The notes under the pieces: model-generated | Seen by the model: the letters and a program-made list of their open reading frames with translations, nothing else | What the model was told of the DNA's origin: nothing | Databases searched by the model: none | In this document: positions 55,510 to 64,000 of the stretch, piece after piece | Numbering within the stretch: position 1 is the first letter of the stretch | Layout: every line of letters begins with the position of its first letter | Program-made: the position numbers and the translations under genes | Assembly: GCF_902705875.1 (NCBI RefSeq) | Contig: NZ_CACSIK010000001.1 | Span: 1 to 64,000 of the forward strand | DNA length: 64,000 nucleotides | Direction of reading: 5' to 3' | Origin: Zhongshania aliphaticivorans | GTDB taxonomy: Bacteria > Pseudomonadota > Gammaproteobacteria > Pseudomonadales > Spongiibacteraceae

Positions 55510-56634
55510 TTAAGAGCTAAGCTCAAGCCGTGTTCTTGCCAAGGAGGCGTTCACCTTTGTGAGTAATTCAGCTTGGGAGCGAACACGCAGCTTGGAGAAC
55601 ACTGCTTTAAGATGTGAGCGAATGGTACTTTCCTTGACCCCCATATTGTCTGAGATGTCTTTAACCACCATGCCTCGGGCAAGAAGGCGTGTCACGTTGG
55701 CCTCGCTTGTTGTCAGTTTAAAAAGGGTTTCTAGACCGGCGATGTCAAGGTCAATGTGAGACTCAATATGTTTAATTTGCAGCAAGATACCTAATTCCTG
55801 ATCGTCAGTAGTGAGGCTTGGGAGCAGGTGGGGTTCGACGCTGATTTGATAATTTTCGGTGCGCGCATAAGTGCGAGATGCGCTGGCTTTATTCTCAATG
55901 AATTGACCGAGGCTGTGGATTAGCTGGTTTACGGTTTCTCGTAATTTATGAGATTTAAAGCTGAGTTTGCCTCCGCTGACAAGCGCAGCATCTTGGCTAA
56001 GTAATTCTTCGGCTAGTTTATTGTTTGAGACCAGTGTGCCATCGTAGCGCAGCAGGTACGCGGCACTGTCCAGTATGGTCGTGATTGCGTTAAATCCGCT
56101 TTGCAGTGATTCCAGTGCAATATGACGTTTGTAGATGGTGAGCGCATTTTGTAAATGCGGAATAAAGAGGTTTAGGGTGTCGAGTTCCGTTTGGCTGAAA
56201 GGTTTGTGTCGGTGGCCGCGTTGAATGGTGACTCTAAATGCTTGGCCAATTTTTGGATCTTCTATGTAAGCGCCGCATGCGTAGCGTATATCTAAGGGCT
56301 TGGTGTAATCGGCATAAAATTCTGAGGATAAAAAAATACGATCAGATAGCACTTCGTTGCTGTGGAAGGTAAACAGCGGTAGTTCGGCCATTTCTTTGGC
56401 CCAGACGTCAGTTTGAATGTAATGCTCACCGTATACTTGGAGCTCGTCATCACTTATATGACGAGATAGCACCATGTCGGTGGTGTGTGTTTCAATTTCC
56501 TCAAACATCAGGGTTGTAGAGCGAGAGGGAATCTCGGTTTCTAGCATGGCAAAAAAAGCCATCCATCCGTCCGCGATATGCGCGTGTCGATACAGCTCCC
56601 CAATAAGTTGAGACAATTTACCGCTGTGCATCAA
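55510..56634 (-). CDS. LuxR-family transcriptional regulator
   Basis: 374 residues. The C-terminal 65 residues are a LuxR/NarL HTH (LTTSEANVTRLLARGMVVKDISDNMGVKESTIRSHLKAVFSKL in outline). The N-terminal 300 residues contain no receiver domain; the central part (about 170-290) is PAS-like (LDSAAYLLRYDGTLVSNN). Such regulators with a GAF/PAS-like sensor occur often in marine gammaproteobacteria. Convergent with the cassette array; target unknown. Confidence 0.88.
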   Translation of the reverse strand: MMHSGKLSQLIGELYRHAHIADGWMAFFAMLETEIPSRSTTLMFEEIETHTTDMVLSRHISDDELQVYGEHYIQTDVWAKEMAELPLFTFHSNEVLSDRIFLSSEFYADYTKPLDIRYACGAYIEDPKIGQAFRVTIQRGHRHKPFSQTELDTLNLFIPHLQNALTIYKRHIALESLQSGFNAITTILDSAAYLLRYDGTLVSNNKLAEELLSQDAALVSGGKLSFKSHKLRETVNQLIHSLGQFIENKASASRTYARTENYQISVEPHLLPSLTTDDQELGILLQIKHIESHIDLDIAGLETLFKLTTSEANVTRLLARGMVVKDISDNMGVKESTIRSHLKAVFSKLRVRSQAELLTKVNASLARTRLELSS

Positions 56635-57066
56635 TTAATATGGCCTAACGTACACGCTTTTGCATCACTTCTTGTGCATCGCTAAAGCTTTTTCTACCTC
56701 ATCTCCCCAATCTAGGGGATGCGAAGAACAAACTATAGCGTTAGATTACGCAACGAGCAATTCTAGTTGTGCTTGTTAAGTATTTATAAGATATATGGAT
56801 GTATGACATTAAGTGCCTAGCAATCTGAGACTAGGGTGGTGGAGGGACTGACACGCTGATTAATTAGTGCTTGAAGCATGGATGCTACTTTTTCTAATGG
56901 CGGCAAAGAACAACGATTCACTGATCTACGGTGCGACACCAAGAGCAGACAAACGCTAGATATTTTAAGAAATAATCCCCCCTAAGTGTGCTTACCCAAA
57001 TAGATCTTGCTGAGAGTAAGCGATGTAAGCTACGACCAGCGCCGTGGCAGCTGGTCGTCAATTTAT
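56635..57066. other. 432-bp gap with a stem-loop near the aspartoacylase gene end
   Basis: No gene seen. ACGACCAGC (57032-57040) and GCTGGTCGT (57050-57058) form a perfect 9-bp stem with a 9-nt loop just after the stop of the minus-strand aspartoacylase gene. No T run follows on that strand, so it is a possible weak terminator or 3'-end stabiliser. The LuxR promoter should lie at the left side but was not identified. Confidence 0.45.
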
Positions 57067-58131
57067 CTAGCCCGCAATCGGCGGATGATCGTCATAATCG
57101 TCTGCGATGGGGTATATCTCGGGTTCAAAGGCTTCTCTGAAGGCATTTACTTGCTCGAGGGCCTCTTCAATATTTGCCTTGTATTTAGCGATATGAAATA
57201 AGGCGTCGCCCTCATAAACGAGGGGTAAAAATGTTCTGCCAATAACGATGCCGTCGTCACTGGCCATTATTTTTACGTCAGAATCGCTGTCGCCCAAGGG
57301 GTCAGAGATTAGAGCCAGCACATCGCCTTTTGTAACAAAGGCACCCAGCGGGACTATGGCTCTTAAGACGCCGCTACTAGTTGCGCGCAACCAGGCTGAT
57401 TGCCCGGCAATCATACTGCTGCGCTTGCTTTTTTTGCTACGCGATGGCGGCAGCATACCAATGTGGCGCATGACGTTTAATATGCCGCTAACACCTGCAC
57501 GTATGGCAACCTCATCAAACCTCAGCGCTTCACCGGCTTCGTAAAGCAGGACTTGAATTTGGTTGGAGCTGGCAATTTCGCGCAGGGAACCGTCTCGAGT
57601 CGACGAATGTAAAATTACCGGCGCGGCAAAGCTCTCTGCCATCGCGAGGGTGCTTTTATCTTTGATGTCGGCGCGAATTTGCGGCAGGTTGCTGCGATGT
57701 CTTGCGCCGGTGTGAAGATCTATTCCGTGGGTGCATTTCAGCACAACTTCATTGAGAAAGGTGTGGGCCATGCGTCCCGCCAGCGAGCTTTTTGGCGAGC
57801 CTGGAAATGAGCGGTTAAGGTCGCGGCCATCGGGTAGATAGCGACTGTTGTTTAAAAAGCCATGAACATTCACGATGGGGATGGTGAGTAGGGTGCCGCG
57901 TAAGGAGCGCAGGGCTTTGTGTTGTAGTAAGCGCCGGACGATTTCTACACCGTTAATCTCGTCACCATGAATCGCGGCGCTGACAAACAGTGTGGGGCCT
58001 GCTTTGCGCCCACTCACGGCTTTCACCGTCATGGATAATTCGGTGTGGGTATAAAGGTTGGCAACAGGAAGCTCTATCTGTTGACGCGTACCGGCGACGA
58101 TCTCGACGCCCGCAATAGTTAGTGTTTGCAT
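57067..58131 (-). CDS. Succinylglutamate desuccinylase/aspartoacylase-family metallopeptidase
   Basis: 354 residues from MQTLTIAGVE. M14-type zinc site: HGDE in AAIHGDEINGVE (first His and Glu), the zinc His in IDLHTG, and RDLNRSFPG. The C-terminal part (about 255-335) looks like a barrel-sandwich domain (GVLRAIVPLGAFVTKGDVLALISDPLGD), as in other AstE/AspA relatives of this group. It starts 10 bp after rimK, so it probably works in the same pathway; cleavage of glutamate tails or N-acyl glutamates is a guess. Confidence 0.85.
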   Translation of the reverse strand: MQTLTIAGVEIVAGTRQQIELPVANLYTHTELSMTVKAVSGRKAGPTLFVSAAIHGDEINGVEIVRRLLQHKALRSLRGTLLTIPIVNVHGFLNNSRYLPDGRDLNRSFPGSPKSSLAGRMAHTFLNEVVLKCTHGIDLHTGARHRSNLPQIRADIKDKSTLAMAESFAAPVILHSSTRDGSLREIASSNQIQVLLYEAGEALRFDEVAIRAGVSGILNVMRHIGMLPPSRSKKSKRSSMIAGQSAWLRATSSGVLRAIVPLGAFVTKGDVLALISDPLGDSDSDVKIMASDDGIVIGRTFLPLVYEGDALFHIAKYKANIEEALEQVNAFREAFEPEIYPIADDYDDHPPIAG

Positions 58132-58141
58132 ATTGGTGTTT

Positions 58142-59047
58142 TCAGCCTGTGCCTCGGGTCTTATTTTTATTCGGCCCGGCATTTTCTTCAATGAATTTTA
58201 TGATTTCGCCAGCCACATTTTTCTTGCTGGCAGATTCTATGCCTTCAAGGCCAGGTGAGGAATTTACCTCCATGACCAATGGGCCGCGGGACGAGCGTAA
58301 AATATCAACACCGGCCACATTAAGGCCCATAATTTGCGCCGCTTTTACAGCGGTAGCGCGCTCGGCAGGTGTGAGGCGAGTAAGCTCGGCCGTGCCGCCG
58401 CGATGCAAATTAGAACGGAATTCTCCGCTAGCGGCAGTTCGCTGCATGGCGGCAACCACTTTCTTGCCAATGACTAGGCAGCGAACGTCGGCGCCGCCGG
58501 CTTCTTTAATAAATTCTTGAACGAGGAAGTCGGCTTTTAATTCACGAAACGCGTCAATCACACTTTCTGCTGCCTTGGCTGTTTCTGCCAATACCACGCC
58601 ACGCCCCTGAGTGCCCTCTAGTAATTTGACGACAACCGGTGCACCGCCAACCAGTTTGATGAGCTCTTTGGTATTGTGAACATCATGGGCGAAACTGGAT
58701 ATTGGCATGCCGACATTTTTACGGGACAGCAATTGCAGGGCGCGCAATTTGTCTCGTGATCGTCCTAATGCAACCGATTCGGTTAGGCTGTAAGTGCCCA
58801 GCATTTCAAATTGGCGAATAACGGCTAGGCCGTAGGGAGTAATAGAGGCGCCAATGCGAGGAATAATGGCATCAAAGCCCTCTAGCTTTTCACCTTTATA
58901 CCAGACCACAGGTTCTTGAGAGCTCAGCTCCATATAGCATTTGAGGGTGTCTAGTACTCGCACCTCATGGCCGCGTTCTATGCAAGCTTCAACCAATCTG
59001 CTGGTGGAATAGAGGCGTTTATTGCGTGATAGTATGGCTATTTTCAT
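58142..59047 (-). CDS. rimK: Ribosomal protein S6-L-glutamate ligase RimK
   Basis: 301 residues, ATP-grasp ligase. [42 protein letters not shown], the ATP-lid region [16 protein letters not shown], and the metal site [14 protein letters not shown] are nearly the family consensus. It adds glutamates to the C terminus of S6. In Pseudomonas it affects translation and c-di-GMP-linked adaptation. Between rimB and the aspartoacylase-like gene on one strand. Confidence 0.96.
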   Translation of the reverse strand: MKIAILSRNKRLYSTSRLVEACIERGHEVRVLDTLKCYMELSSQEPVVWYKGEKLEGFDAIIPRIGASITPYGLAVIRQFEMLGTYSLTESVALGRSRDKLRALQLLSRKNVGMPISSFAHDVHNTKELIKLVGGAPVVVKLLEGTQGRGVVLAETAKAAESVIDAFRELKADFLVQEFIKEAGGADVRCLVIGKKVVAAMQRTAASGEFRSNLHRGGTAELTRLTPAERATAVKAAQIMGLNVAGVDILRSSRGPLVMEVNSSPGLEGIESASKKNVAGEIIKFIEENAGPNKNKTRGTG

Positions 59048-59107
59048 GATGAAAGTATCTCGTTGTTGTGCAGGGCGGCGGCTGGTGTGCTGTGATCCGC
59101 TGGGCGC

Positions 59108-59560
59108 TTAAATAGTTCCCGATGGCGGCGAGGGTTTTTGACTTACACAGTAAGATTTTCCTGGATCGACGGCAAAGCGGTTCTTCATTGCGGTACGGCC
59201 CAATAACATCCGGAACATCATTTGCGAGCGGTCTGCCAGTGTCACTTCTGCGGTAAATTGTTGTTCGCCAATACAGAGCGTGGTTTCTATTACGTAGCGC
59301 ATACTACGATGGCCACCAGAGTCTGTGACTTGCCGATAGTCTTTAACTCGAGCTCGACAGGGTTTTAGGGTGCTCGTTTGGTGTTGTACGGGGTTAACTT
59401 TAAACTCTACCCACTTTTCACCGTTTTCATCTATCGGATTAATATCGATCGCGTGCAGCGAAGAGCTGCGTGCACCGGTGTCAATTTTTGCTTTGACGTC
59501 GCTGATTCCCAGCTCGGGCAGGCTAACCCACTCTCGCCATCCTAATGTTGTCTGTGCCAA
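59108..59560 (-). CDS. rimB: Retropepsin-like protease of the RimB type
   Basis: 150 residues. Known as ATP-dependent zinc protease/DUF785; the site AKIDTGARSSSLHA (Asp27) is a retropepsin-like aspartate, and VTLADRSQMMFRMLLGRTAM is the conserved block after it. In Pseudomonas the rimABK operon links such a protein to RimK. 60 bp upstream of rimK here. No rimA seen. Confidence 0.85.
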   Translation of the reverse strand: MAQTTLGWREWVSLPELGISDVKAKIDTGARSSSLHAIDINPIDENGEKWVEFKVNPVQHQTSTLKPCRARVKDYRQVTDSGGHRSMRYVIETTLCIGEQQFTAEVTLADRSQMMFRMLLGRTAMKNRFAVDPGKSYCVSQKPSPPSGTI

Positions 59561-59693
59561 ATGAGGCCTCTTTATAGTCAGACGTTCAGACCGCCAGCAT
59601 AGCGACTTAGTGTGTTGGGGAATAGCTTTTCACGCAGGTTTTTTCGATGCGCGGCGACAAAGTAAATTCACCTTGTCGCCGCAGTGGGGTGCT

Positions 59694-61139
59694 TTATTTT
59701 CTAATCATGGAATTGAGCGTTTTATCACATTTGTCACCGTAGGGTGGCAGCATGCCGCCTAGCTTTTGGAGGTTGATATTACTTTGTTTATAAACCGCTT
59801 TGGCGTGGCTAAACGTTTTAAAACCGTCAAGGCCATGATAGCTGCCCATGCCGCTGGGGCCAATGCCGCCAAAAGGAAGGTCTTCGCAGCTTACATGGAA
59901 AATAACATCATTGATGGTCACCGCACCGGAAACCGTTGAATCTAGTATGCGGCGTTGCTCATTGGGGTTTTTACCAAAGTAGTAAAGCGCCAGCGGTCGG
60001 GGGCGATCATTGATGAAATTGATGCAGTCGTCCAGGTTCGTGTAGGTTTTGATGCAGATGATGGGACCGAATAACTCTTCTTGCATCACCAGCATATCGT
60101 CGCTGGGATTCACGATAAGGGTTAGCGGCATCTTATGGCTATTTTGTTGCTGGGTGAAATCTTCATTAGCGGGGTTTATTTCGCGGATGTCGGCGCCTTT
60201 GTCGCGCGCATCGTCAAGATAGCTGCTCAACCGTTGGTAGTGGCGCGCATTCACCACGGAGCTGTAATCTGGGTTGTTAAGGACGTTGGGAAACAAAGTA
60301 CAAACGTAGTTACTTGCCGCATCACAAAATTCATCCAGTTGGTCTTCCGGCACAAACACATAATCTGGCGACAGGCAGACTTGCCCCATATTCAAAACTT
60401 TTCCAGAAAAAATGCGCTCTACCGCGTCGTGAAGGGGGTAGCTATTGCTGATGATAACCGGTGACTTTCCTCCCAGCTCTAATGTCACTGGGCAAAGGTT
60501 GTCGGCGGCGGCGCGAAGTATATGACGCGCGATGCTGGTCGCACCGGTAAAAATTAGGTGATCGAAGGGCAGGGCAGAAAAGTGTGCGCCAATATCTGGT
60601 CCACCATTAAATACGGCCACTTCGTCGTTGGAAAAATACGTGTTTACTAGCTCTTCAAGCAGGGCGCCGGTCTTTGGGGTGACTTCGGAGCACTTAATCA
60701 TGGCGCAATTACCGGCGGCAAGTACGCCCGCCAGTGGCGCAAACACGGTGTTTAATGGGAAGTTCCAGGTGCCGATAATGCCGATGACGCCTTTGGGTTG
60801 ATATTCTACCCTCGCTTTTCCGCCCATGATGTTCATGGGGAATGGCGCTTTTCGTGTCTCTACTCGCATCCATTTTTTTAGGTGCTTTTTACTGTGTTTG
60901 AGGCACTCAATAGTGGCGTAGATGTCAGACATGAGAGATTGGTGGCTACTGCGGTGGCCAAAATCTTTGCTTAGGGTGTCGACGATACGGTCACGATTAT
61001 CAAAAATAAGATCGATGGCTCGTGACAGGCGGTCAATACGTAGCTCGGCACTTACAGGGCTGGCCGTAACTAGTTTGCGCTGCCGCTCTAGGGTAGTGTG
61101 CATTGCTGTTAGAACGGGATTGTTATCTGGTGTACTCAT
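59694..61139 (-). CDS. Aldehyde dehydrogenase, coniferyl-aldehyde type
   Basis: 481 residues. Class 3-like ALDH: GIIGTWNFPLNTVFAPLAGVLAAGNCAMIKCSE, the general-base Glu in LELGGKSPV, and the catalytic Cys in NMGQVCLSPDYV. The C terminus reads GMGSYHGLDGFKTFSHAKAV, typical of the coniferyl-aldehyde/fatty-aldehyde group. NAD(P)-dependent oxidation of aryl or long-chain aldehydes; substrate not certain. Confidence 0.93.
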   Translation of the reverse strand: MSTPDNNPVLTAMHTTLERQRKLVTASPVSAELRIDRLSRAIDLIFDNRDRIVDTLSKDFGHRSSHQSLMSDIYATIECLKHSKKHLKKWMRVETRKAPFPMNIMGGKARVEYQPKGVIGIIGTWNFPLNTVFAPLAGVLAAGNCAMIKCSEVTPKTGALLEELVNTYFSNDEVAVFNGGPDIGAHFSALPFDHLIFTGATSIARHILRAAADNLCPVTLELGGKSPVIISNSYPLHDAVERIFSGKVLNMGQVCLSPDYVFVPEDQLDEFCDAASNYVCTLFPNVLNNPDYSSVVNARHYQRLSSYLDDARDKGADIREINPANEDFTQQQNSHKMPLTLIVNPSDDMLVMQEELFGPIICIKTYTNLDDCINFINDRPRPLALYYFGKNPNEQRRILDSTVSGAVTINDVIFHVSCEDLPFGGIGPSGMGSYHGLDGFKTFSHAKAVYKQSNINLQKLGGMLPPYGDKCDKTLNSMIRK

Positions 61140-61217
61140 AAAATTCTCCTTGTAGTTATTGTCATGCAGTGGTGAATGTTAAGTAGGCTAATAATATTTT
61201 TGATAAGGAATAGGTAA

Positions 61218-61925
61218 ATGAAGAGCCGAATAGGTCATAGTTTGAATCGGAAAATCATGTTTGTTGTGTGCGCTTTGCTGCCAGTGTTGGCGGTTGCAGA
61301 GACGCTGCCAGATTCGCCTCATGTGGTCGTTTCTGCACACGGCGAGGCCGAGGCGCTGCCAGATATTGCGCGTTTGCAGCTGCAAATTTCGGAAACTCGT
61401 AATACCGCGGTGGATGCCAAATCTCGCGTCGATGAGCGCACCGCTCGGGTGTTGACGGCCATGCGTGAGCAGGGTGTTCCAGATACGGATATTCGCGCTT
61501 CGCAGATACGAATTTACCCGGATTATGAGTGGCAGGATGGCAAGCGTTTGCTGCGCGGTCAGCGCGTTGAACGCAGCATTGACCTGACGCTGAATGAATT
61601 GAATCGTTACGGCGCTGTGCTTGATGCCTTGGTGCAGGCGGGTATAACAGAGCTGGGTAATGTGAGTTTTGACGTGTCTAATCGCGATGAGCTGATGGCT
61701 CAAGCGCTGCAAGCGGCCATGGCCGATGCCAATGCTAAAGCGGCAACGTTGGCGGCTGGTTTTGGGCGTCGGCTGGCAGGGGTATACCATATTGATGAAG
61801 GGGCGAGTGCACCTATCCGTCAGGAGCGAATGGTCATGATGGATGCCAAAATGAGCGCGGCGCCAATGTTGTTGGGCAAAGAGACCGTTAGCGCAAACCT
61901 GAATGTGGTGTTTCTGTTGAAGTAA
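61218..61925 (+). CDS. SIMPL-domain (DUF541) periplasmic protein
   Basis: 235 residues with a signal peptide (FVVCALLPVLAVAET). SIMPL domain from about 35 on: HVVVSAHGEAEALPDIARLQLQI, VLTAMREQGVPDTDIRASQIRIYP, ISL-type NELNRYGAVLDALVQAGITELGNVSFDVS and AKAATLAAGFGRRLAGV. Members protect against oxidative stress or bind outer membrane partners; function here unknown. Transcribed opposite to the ALDH gene. Confidence 0.93.
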   Translation: MKSRIGHSLNRKIMFVVCALLPVLAVAETLPDSPHVVVSAHGEAEALPDIARLQLQISETRNTAVDAKSRVDERTARVLTAMREQGVPDTDIRASQIRIYPDYEWQDGKRLLRGQRVERSIDLTLNELNRYGAVLDALVQAGITELGNVSFDVSNRDELMAQALQAAMADANAKAATLAAGFGRRLAGVYHIDEGASAPIRQERMVMMDAKMSAAPMLLGKETVSANLNVVFLLK

Positions 61926-61974
61926 GGGTTTGGCGATGGCGGGTGTATTTACATTGACTGTTTTATGTCCAGCC

Positions 61975-62001
61975 AAAAAAAAGCACCCTATAAACGGGTG
62001 C
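61975..62001 (-). terminator. Terminator for the DUF2889 gene
   Basis: On the minus strand GCACCC, loop GTTTATA, GGGTGC is followed by eight T (61975-61982 complemented). It lies about 130 bp after the DUF2889 stop, and because it is oriented for that strand it is assigned there. Confidence 0.75.
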
Positions 62002-62131
62002 GAAGCGGGGGTGCTACTATGGAGACCGTGGTTTGGAAGCATGTAACAAGTTGATGCTTGTAGATTAACGGCAGCAGCATGTCGAAAATATTCGTATTTG
62101 TGCGTACACATAGGGTTTTGTGTGAAATAGC

Positions 62132-62917
62132 TCACGATTTGCTTGGTTCTTGGAAGGTGAGAAGCTGCTCGGGCGTGTCACTAAAGTCACGGGCATTATT
62201 GGCAGTGCGTACTGCGACCTCTATTTGAGGGGAGCTATAGGTAAAGCATGCCCCCTGCATTACTTGGGCCTCTTTTATTGCCGGTTGGCCCGCTTGAGTA
62301 TTTAAATTGTAACGTCGCGCGCTAGAGACAAAATAGCCTTTTTGCAGCGCAAATGCGGCCTCTTTTTGGTCGCCGCTAAATTCGACGCTGGCCCATTTAC
62401 TAAAGCCTTTATATAGCACTTTATCTTTGAGTATCTCGGGTTCAACAATACTCCAGTTTAATGTTGTCCAGCTGTGGCTAAGTTCGCCATTTGTTCTTAT
62501 TTCAGTGCGGGCAGCTTGCCCATCAAGCTGATCTTCAATACAGATATCGTAAAGCCATTCAGTTTGCGTTCTGCGTGCGTGACGTATCGTCATTAGCGTG
62601 AGATCGAGTAAATGGGTGCAGTTTCCTTGCGTATCTGTGCTGGGGATTAACTCCTGGATGTCATCACACAGCGGCAAGCCAATTAATTTACGAATTGGCG
62701 CGGATGCACTGGGGCAGGTGTCAAAAGGGATCCGTATCACGTCGCTTTGAATATCTGTAACGTAATGCCCATCATGGCTCACCGTGCAGCGAAAAGCATG
62801 GTGGGTGTCTTCAAGTTCGCCATAAACCCGCATGCCGTTGTTGCTTAGTCGTATGCGCCGGCGATAGCGACCGCGGCCGTAATCTGGGTTTTCGGGGTAG
62901 TCTGCTGTCGTTGACAT
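62132..62917 (-). CDS. DUF2889-family protein
   Basis: 261 residues from MSTTADYPENPDYGRGRYRRRI. The pattern of DUF2889 is visible: RRRIRLSNNGMRVYGELEDTHHAFRCTVSHDG, the conserved cysteine with GLPL, and CTHLLDLTLMTIRHA. Usually found in degradation clusters; biochemical role unknown. No signal peptide. Confidence 0.82.
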   Translation of the reverse strand: MSTTADYPENPDYGRGRYRRRIRLSNNGMRVYGELEDTHHAFRCTVSHDGHYVTDIQSDVIRIPFDTCPSASAPIRKLIGLPLCDDIQELIPSTDTQGNCTHLLDLTLMTIRHARRTQTEWLYDICIEDQLDGQAARTEIRTNGELSHSWTTLNWSIVEPEILKDKVLYKGFSKWASVEFSGDQKEAAFALQKGYFVSSARRYNLNTQAGQPAIKEAQVMQGACFTYSSPQIEVAVRTANNARDFSDTPEQLLTFQEPSKS

Positions 62918-63048
62918 TGGTTTTCTCCACAATAAGCTACGATATTAGCGACTTGGTGTATAAAGAGAGTGACCGTAGCGGTCTATTTGAGTGACGCTTT
63001 CGGTCATCGTGGTTTCTCAGGCATAGAAAAATAAAACGGAGCCCTTAG

Positions 63049-63441
63049 ATGCTGATATTTTTGATTTATTTAATGTTGAGCTGGTTTGGGATTGGGGCTT
63101 GGTTGCTTTACGACCCTGCTGCGTTGTCGTCATATGCTGGAGTGGCAGCATTAAATGCAACAGGAGAGGCAGAATTGCGGGCAATGTACGGTGGCATGGA
63201 GCTGGCCATTGCTGCCGCGGTACTATTTGCGATATTGCGACCATCATGGCGCTGTCATGTTCTGTTTTTAAATGGGGTGGTTGCCGGCGGAATCGGTGCT
63301 GGCCGGCTTATTGGTTTGGTGTTGGCTGGGGATGTCTCTATCTATAGTTTGTCCGCACTGGGCTTCGAAATCAGTACAGTAGTGATATGCTTGCTGCTGG
63401 CTCGCCAGTTACAGCGAAGCGGAGAACAAGACAATGGATGA
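63049..63441 (+). CDS. DUF4345-family small membrane protein
   Basis: 130 residues with four predicted membrane helices; YDPAALSSYAGVAALNATGEAELRAMYGGMELAIAAAVLFAIL is the DUF4345 signature, and GRLIGLVLAG follows. Function unknown. Its stop overlaps the start of the next gene by 8 bp. Confidence 0.85.
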   Translation: MLIFLIYLMLSWFGIGAWLLYDPAALSSYAGVAALNATGEAELRAMYGGMELAIAAAVLFAILRPSWRCHVLFLNGVVAGGIGAGRLIGLVLAGDVSIYSLSALGFEISTVVICLLLARQLQRSGEQDNG

Positions 63442-64000
63442 GTACCAGCAACTAATCGCGGTGATATCTCTGACGATGGGGGTGGCGTGGGCAAGTGGGC
63501 TTAACCTGTATGCGGCGATTTTAGTTTTAGGTTTTGGCGGTTCTACAGGTAACATTGAATTGCCTGAAAATTTACAGATTGTGCAGGATCCGGCGGTGAT
63601 GTTGGCGGCTGGGTTAATGTACGCCGTGGAGTTTTTTGCCGATAAGGTTCCCGGTGTGGATACCGGCTGGGATGCGCTTCACACGTTTATCCGCATTCCT
63701 GCCGGCGCGCTGCTTGCCGCTAATACTGTGGGTGATGTGAGTCCCGCGTTGCAACTTGCGGCGGGTATTGTGGGGGGCTCGGTCACCTCGGTAACGCATG
63801 CCGCAAAAGCCAGTACGCGAGTGTTAATTAATACTTCACCGGAGCCGGTCAGCAATTGGCTGGCGTCGTTTACTGAAGATGTGGCGGTATTTGGTGGTTT
63901 GTGGGTAGCTTTAAATCATCCGGTGTTATTCTTAATCGGCTTTGTTGCTTTTCTGTTTTTGTTGATTTGGCTGCTTCCCAAATTGTGGCGAGGACTTGCG
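63434..64000 (+). CDS. DUF4126-family membrane protein (runs off window)
   Basis: At least 189 residues, open at the window end. Start ATG at 63434 overlaps the DUF4345 stop (ATGGATGA). The sequence MGVAWASGLNLYAAILVLG, ADKVPGVDTGWDALHTFIRIPAGALLAAN, IVGGSVTSVTHAAKASTRVLINTSPEPVSNW is the DUF4126 core with several membrane helices. Function unknown; translationally coupled to its neighbour. Confidence 0.85.
   Translation, partial: MDEYQQLIAVISLTMGVAWASGLNLYAAILVLGFGGSTGNIELPENLQIVQDPAVMLAAGLMYAVEFFADKVPGVDTGWDALHTFIRIPAGALLAANTVGDVSPALQLAAGIVGGSVTSVTHAAKASTRVLINTSPEPVSNWLASFTEDVAVFGGLWVALNHPVLFLIGFVAFLFLLIWLLPKLWRGLA

Noticed and set aside
57007..57201. Plus-strand frame at the end of the aspartoacylase gene
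   Set aside because: Largely antisense to the aspartoacylase coding region and includes the stem-loop; no homology by eye.
61188..62135. 315-codon open frame on the minus strand
   Set aside because: It lies antisense over the whole SIMPL gene, which has a signal peptide and clear domain. The antisense product is His/Gln-rich without family resemblance, as expected from a shadow frame.
1..64000. CRISPR arrays, rRNA genes, prophage and conjugation modules
   Set aside because: No regularly spaced repeats, rRNA sequence, or phage structural or transfer genes were seen in the window.

Overview
The window reads as chromosome of a gammaproteobacterium, most likely a marine or aquatic one of the Cellvibrionales/Spongiibacteraceae type. 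That placement is an inference from gene content: a Pseudomonas-like long isocitrate lyase, gpmI-envC-ctpA order, an ntrBC-glnA block, an oxyR-ahpC-ahpF block, RimB/RimK, a glucosylglycerate solute operon and DUF6351. No rRNA marker is present to confirm it.

Layout. 1-475: the 3' end of an ISL3-type insertion sequence, then tRNA-Phe. 557-5320: yggX-mutY-panM on the minus strand, divergent from hisBHAF. 5484-6107: a ParE/Phd-type toxin-antitoxin pair with a visible operator. 6291-14865: housekeeping genes (ctpA-envC-gpmI; rhodanese-grxC-secB-trmL; ntrC-ntrB). 15100-17450: a DUF4124 gene and glnA, with a sigma-54 promoter and upstream NtrC boxes. 17446-24319: thiI, a sodium symporter, typA, proline iminopeptidase, dtd. 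24483-26229: an RsbQ-like hydrolase coupled to a PAS-GGDEF protein. 26479-34996: aceK, an LLM oxidoreductase, rraA, an ADP-ribosyltransferase-like protein, then aceA and glcB, divergently transcribed (glyoxylate shunt). 35107-38434: LysR, SlyD-like PPIase, MORN lipoprotein. 38659-43451: a four-gene operon that can make and break glucosylglycerate. 44013-50632: a large DUF6351 lipoprotein, DUF1993, and oxyR/ahpC/ahpF with a tandem OxyR box.

51065-55379 is a run of four integron gene cassettes, all on the plus strand, with three complete attC sites and a fourth attC of which only the left end is recognisable. The first bases of each cassette are the exact reverse complement of the R'' arm of that cassette's own attC, for all four, which is the signature left by integrase-made insertion of circular cassettes. 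No integrase gene is seen in the window, so this is a CALIN-like array or part of a larger one. The cassettes carry an Abi_C-type abortive infection protein, an HNH endonuclease, a fusion of a GHKL ATPase with a PD-(D/E)XK nuclease domain, and an exported DUF2059-like protein. The first three look like phage-defence cargo; this is the most interesting part of the window.

55510-64000: a LuxR-family regulator, the rimB-rimK-aspartoacylase group, a coniferyl-aldehyde-type dehydrogenase, a SIMPL protein, a DUF2889 protein, and two small membrane proteins (DUF4345, DUF4126), the last running off the window end.
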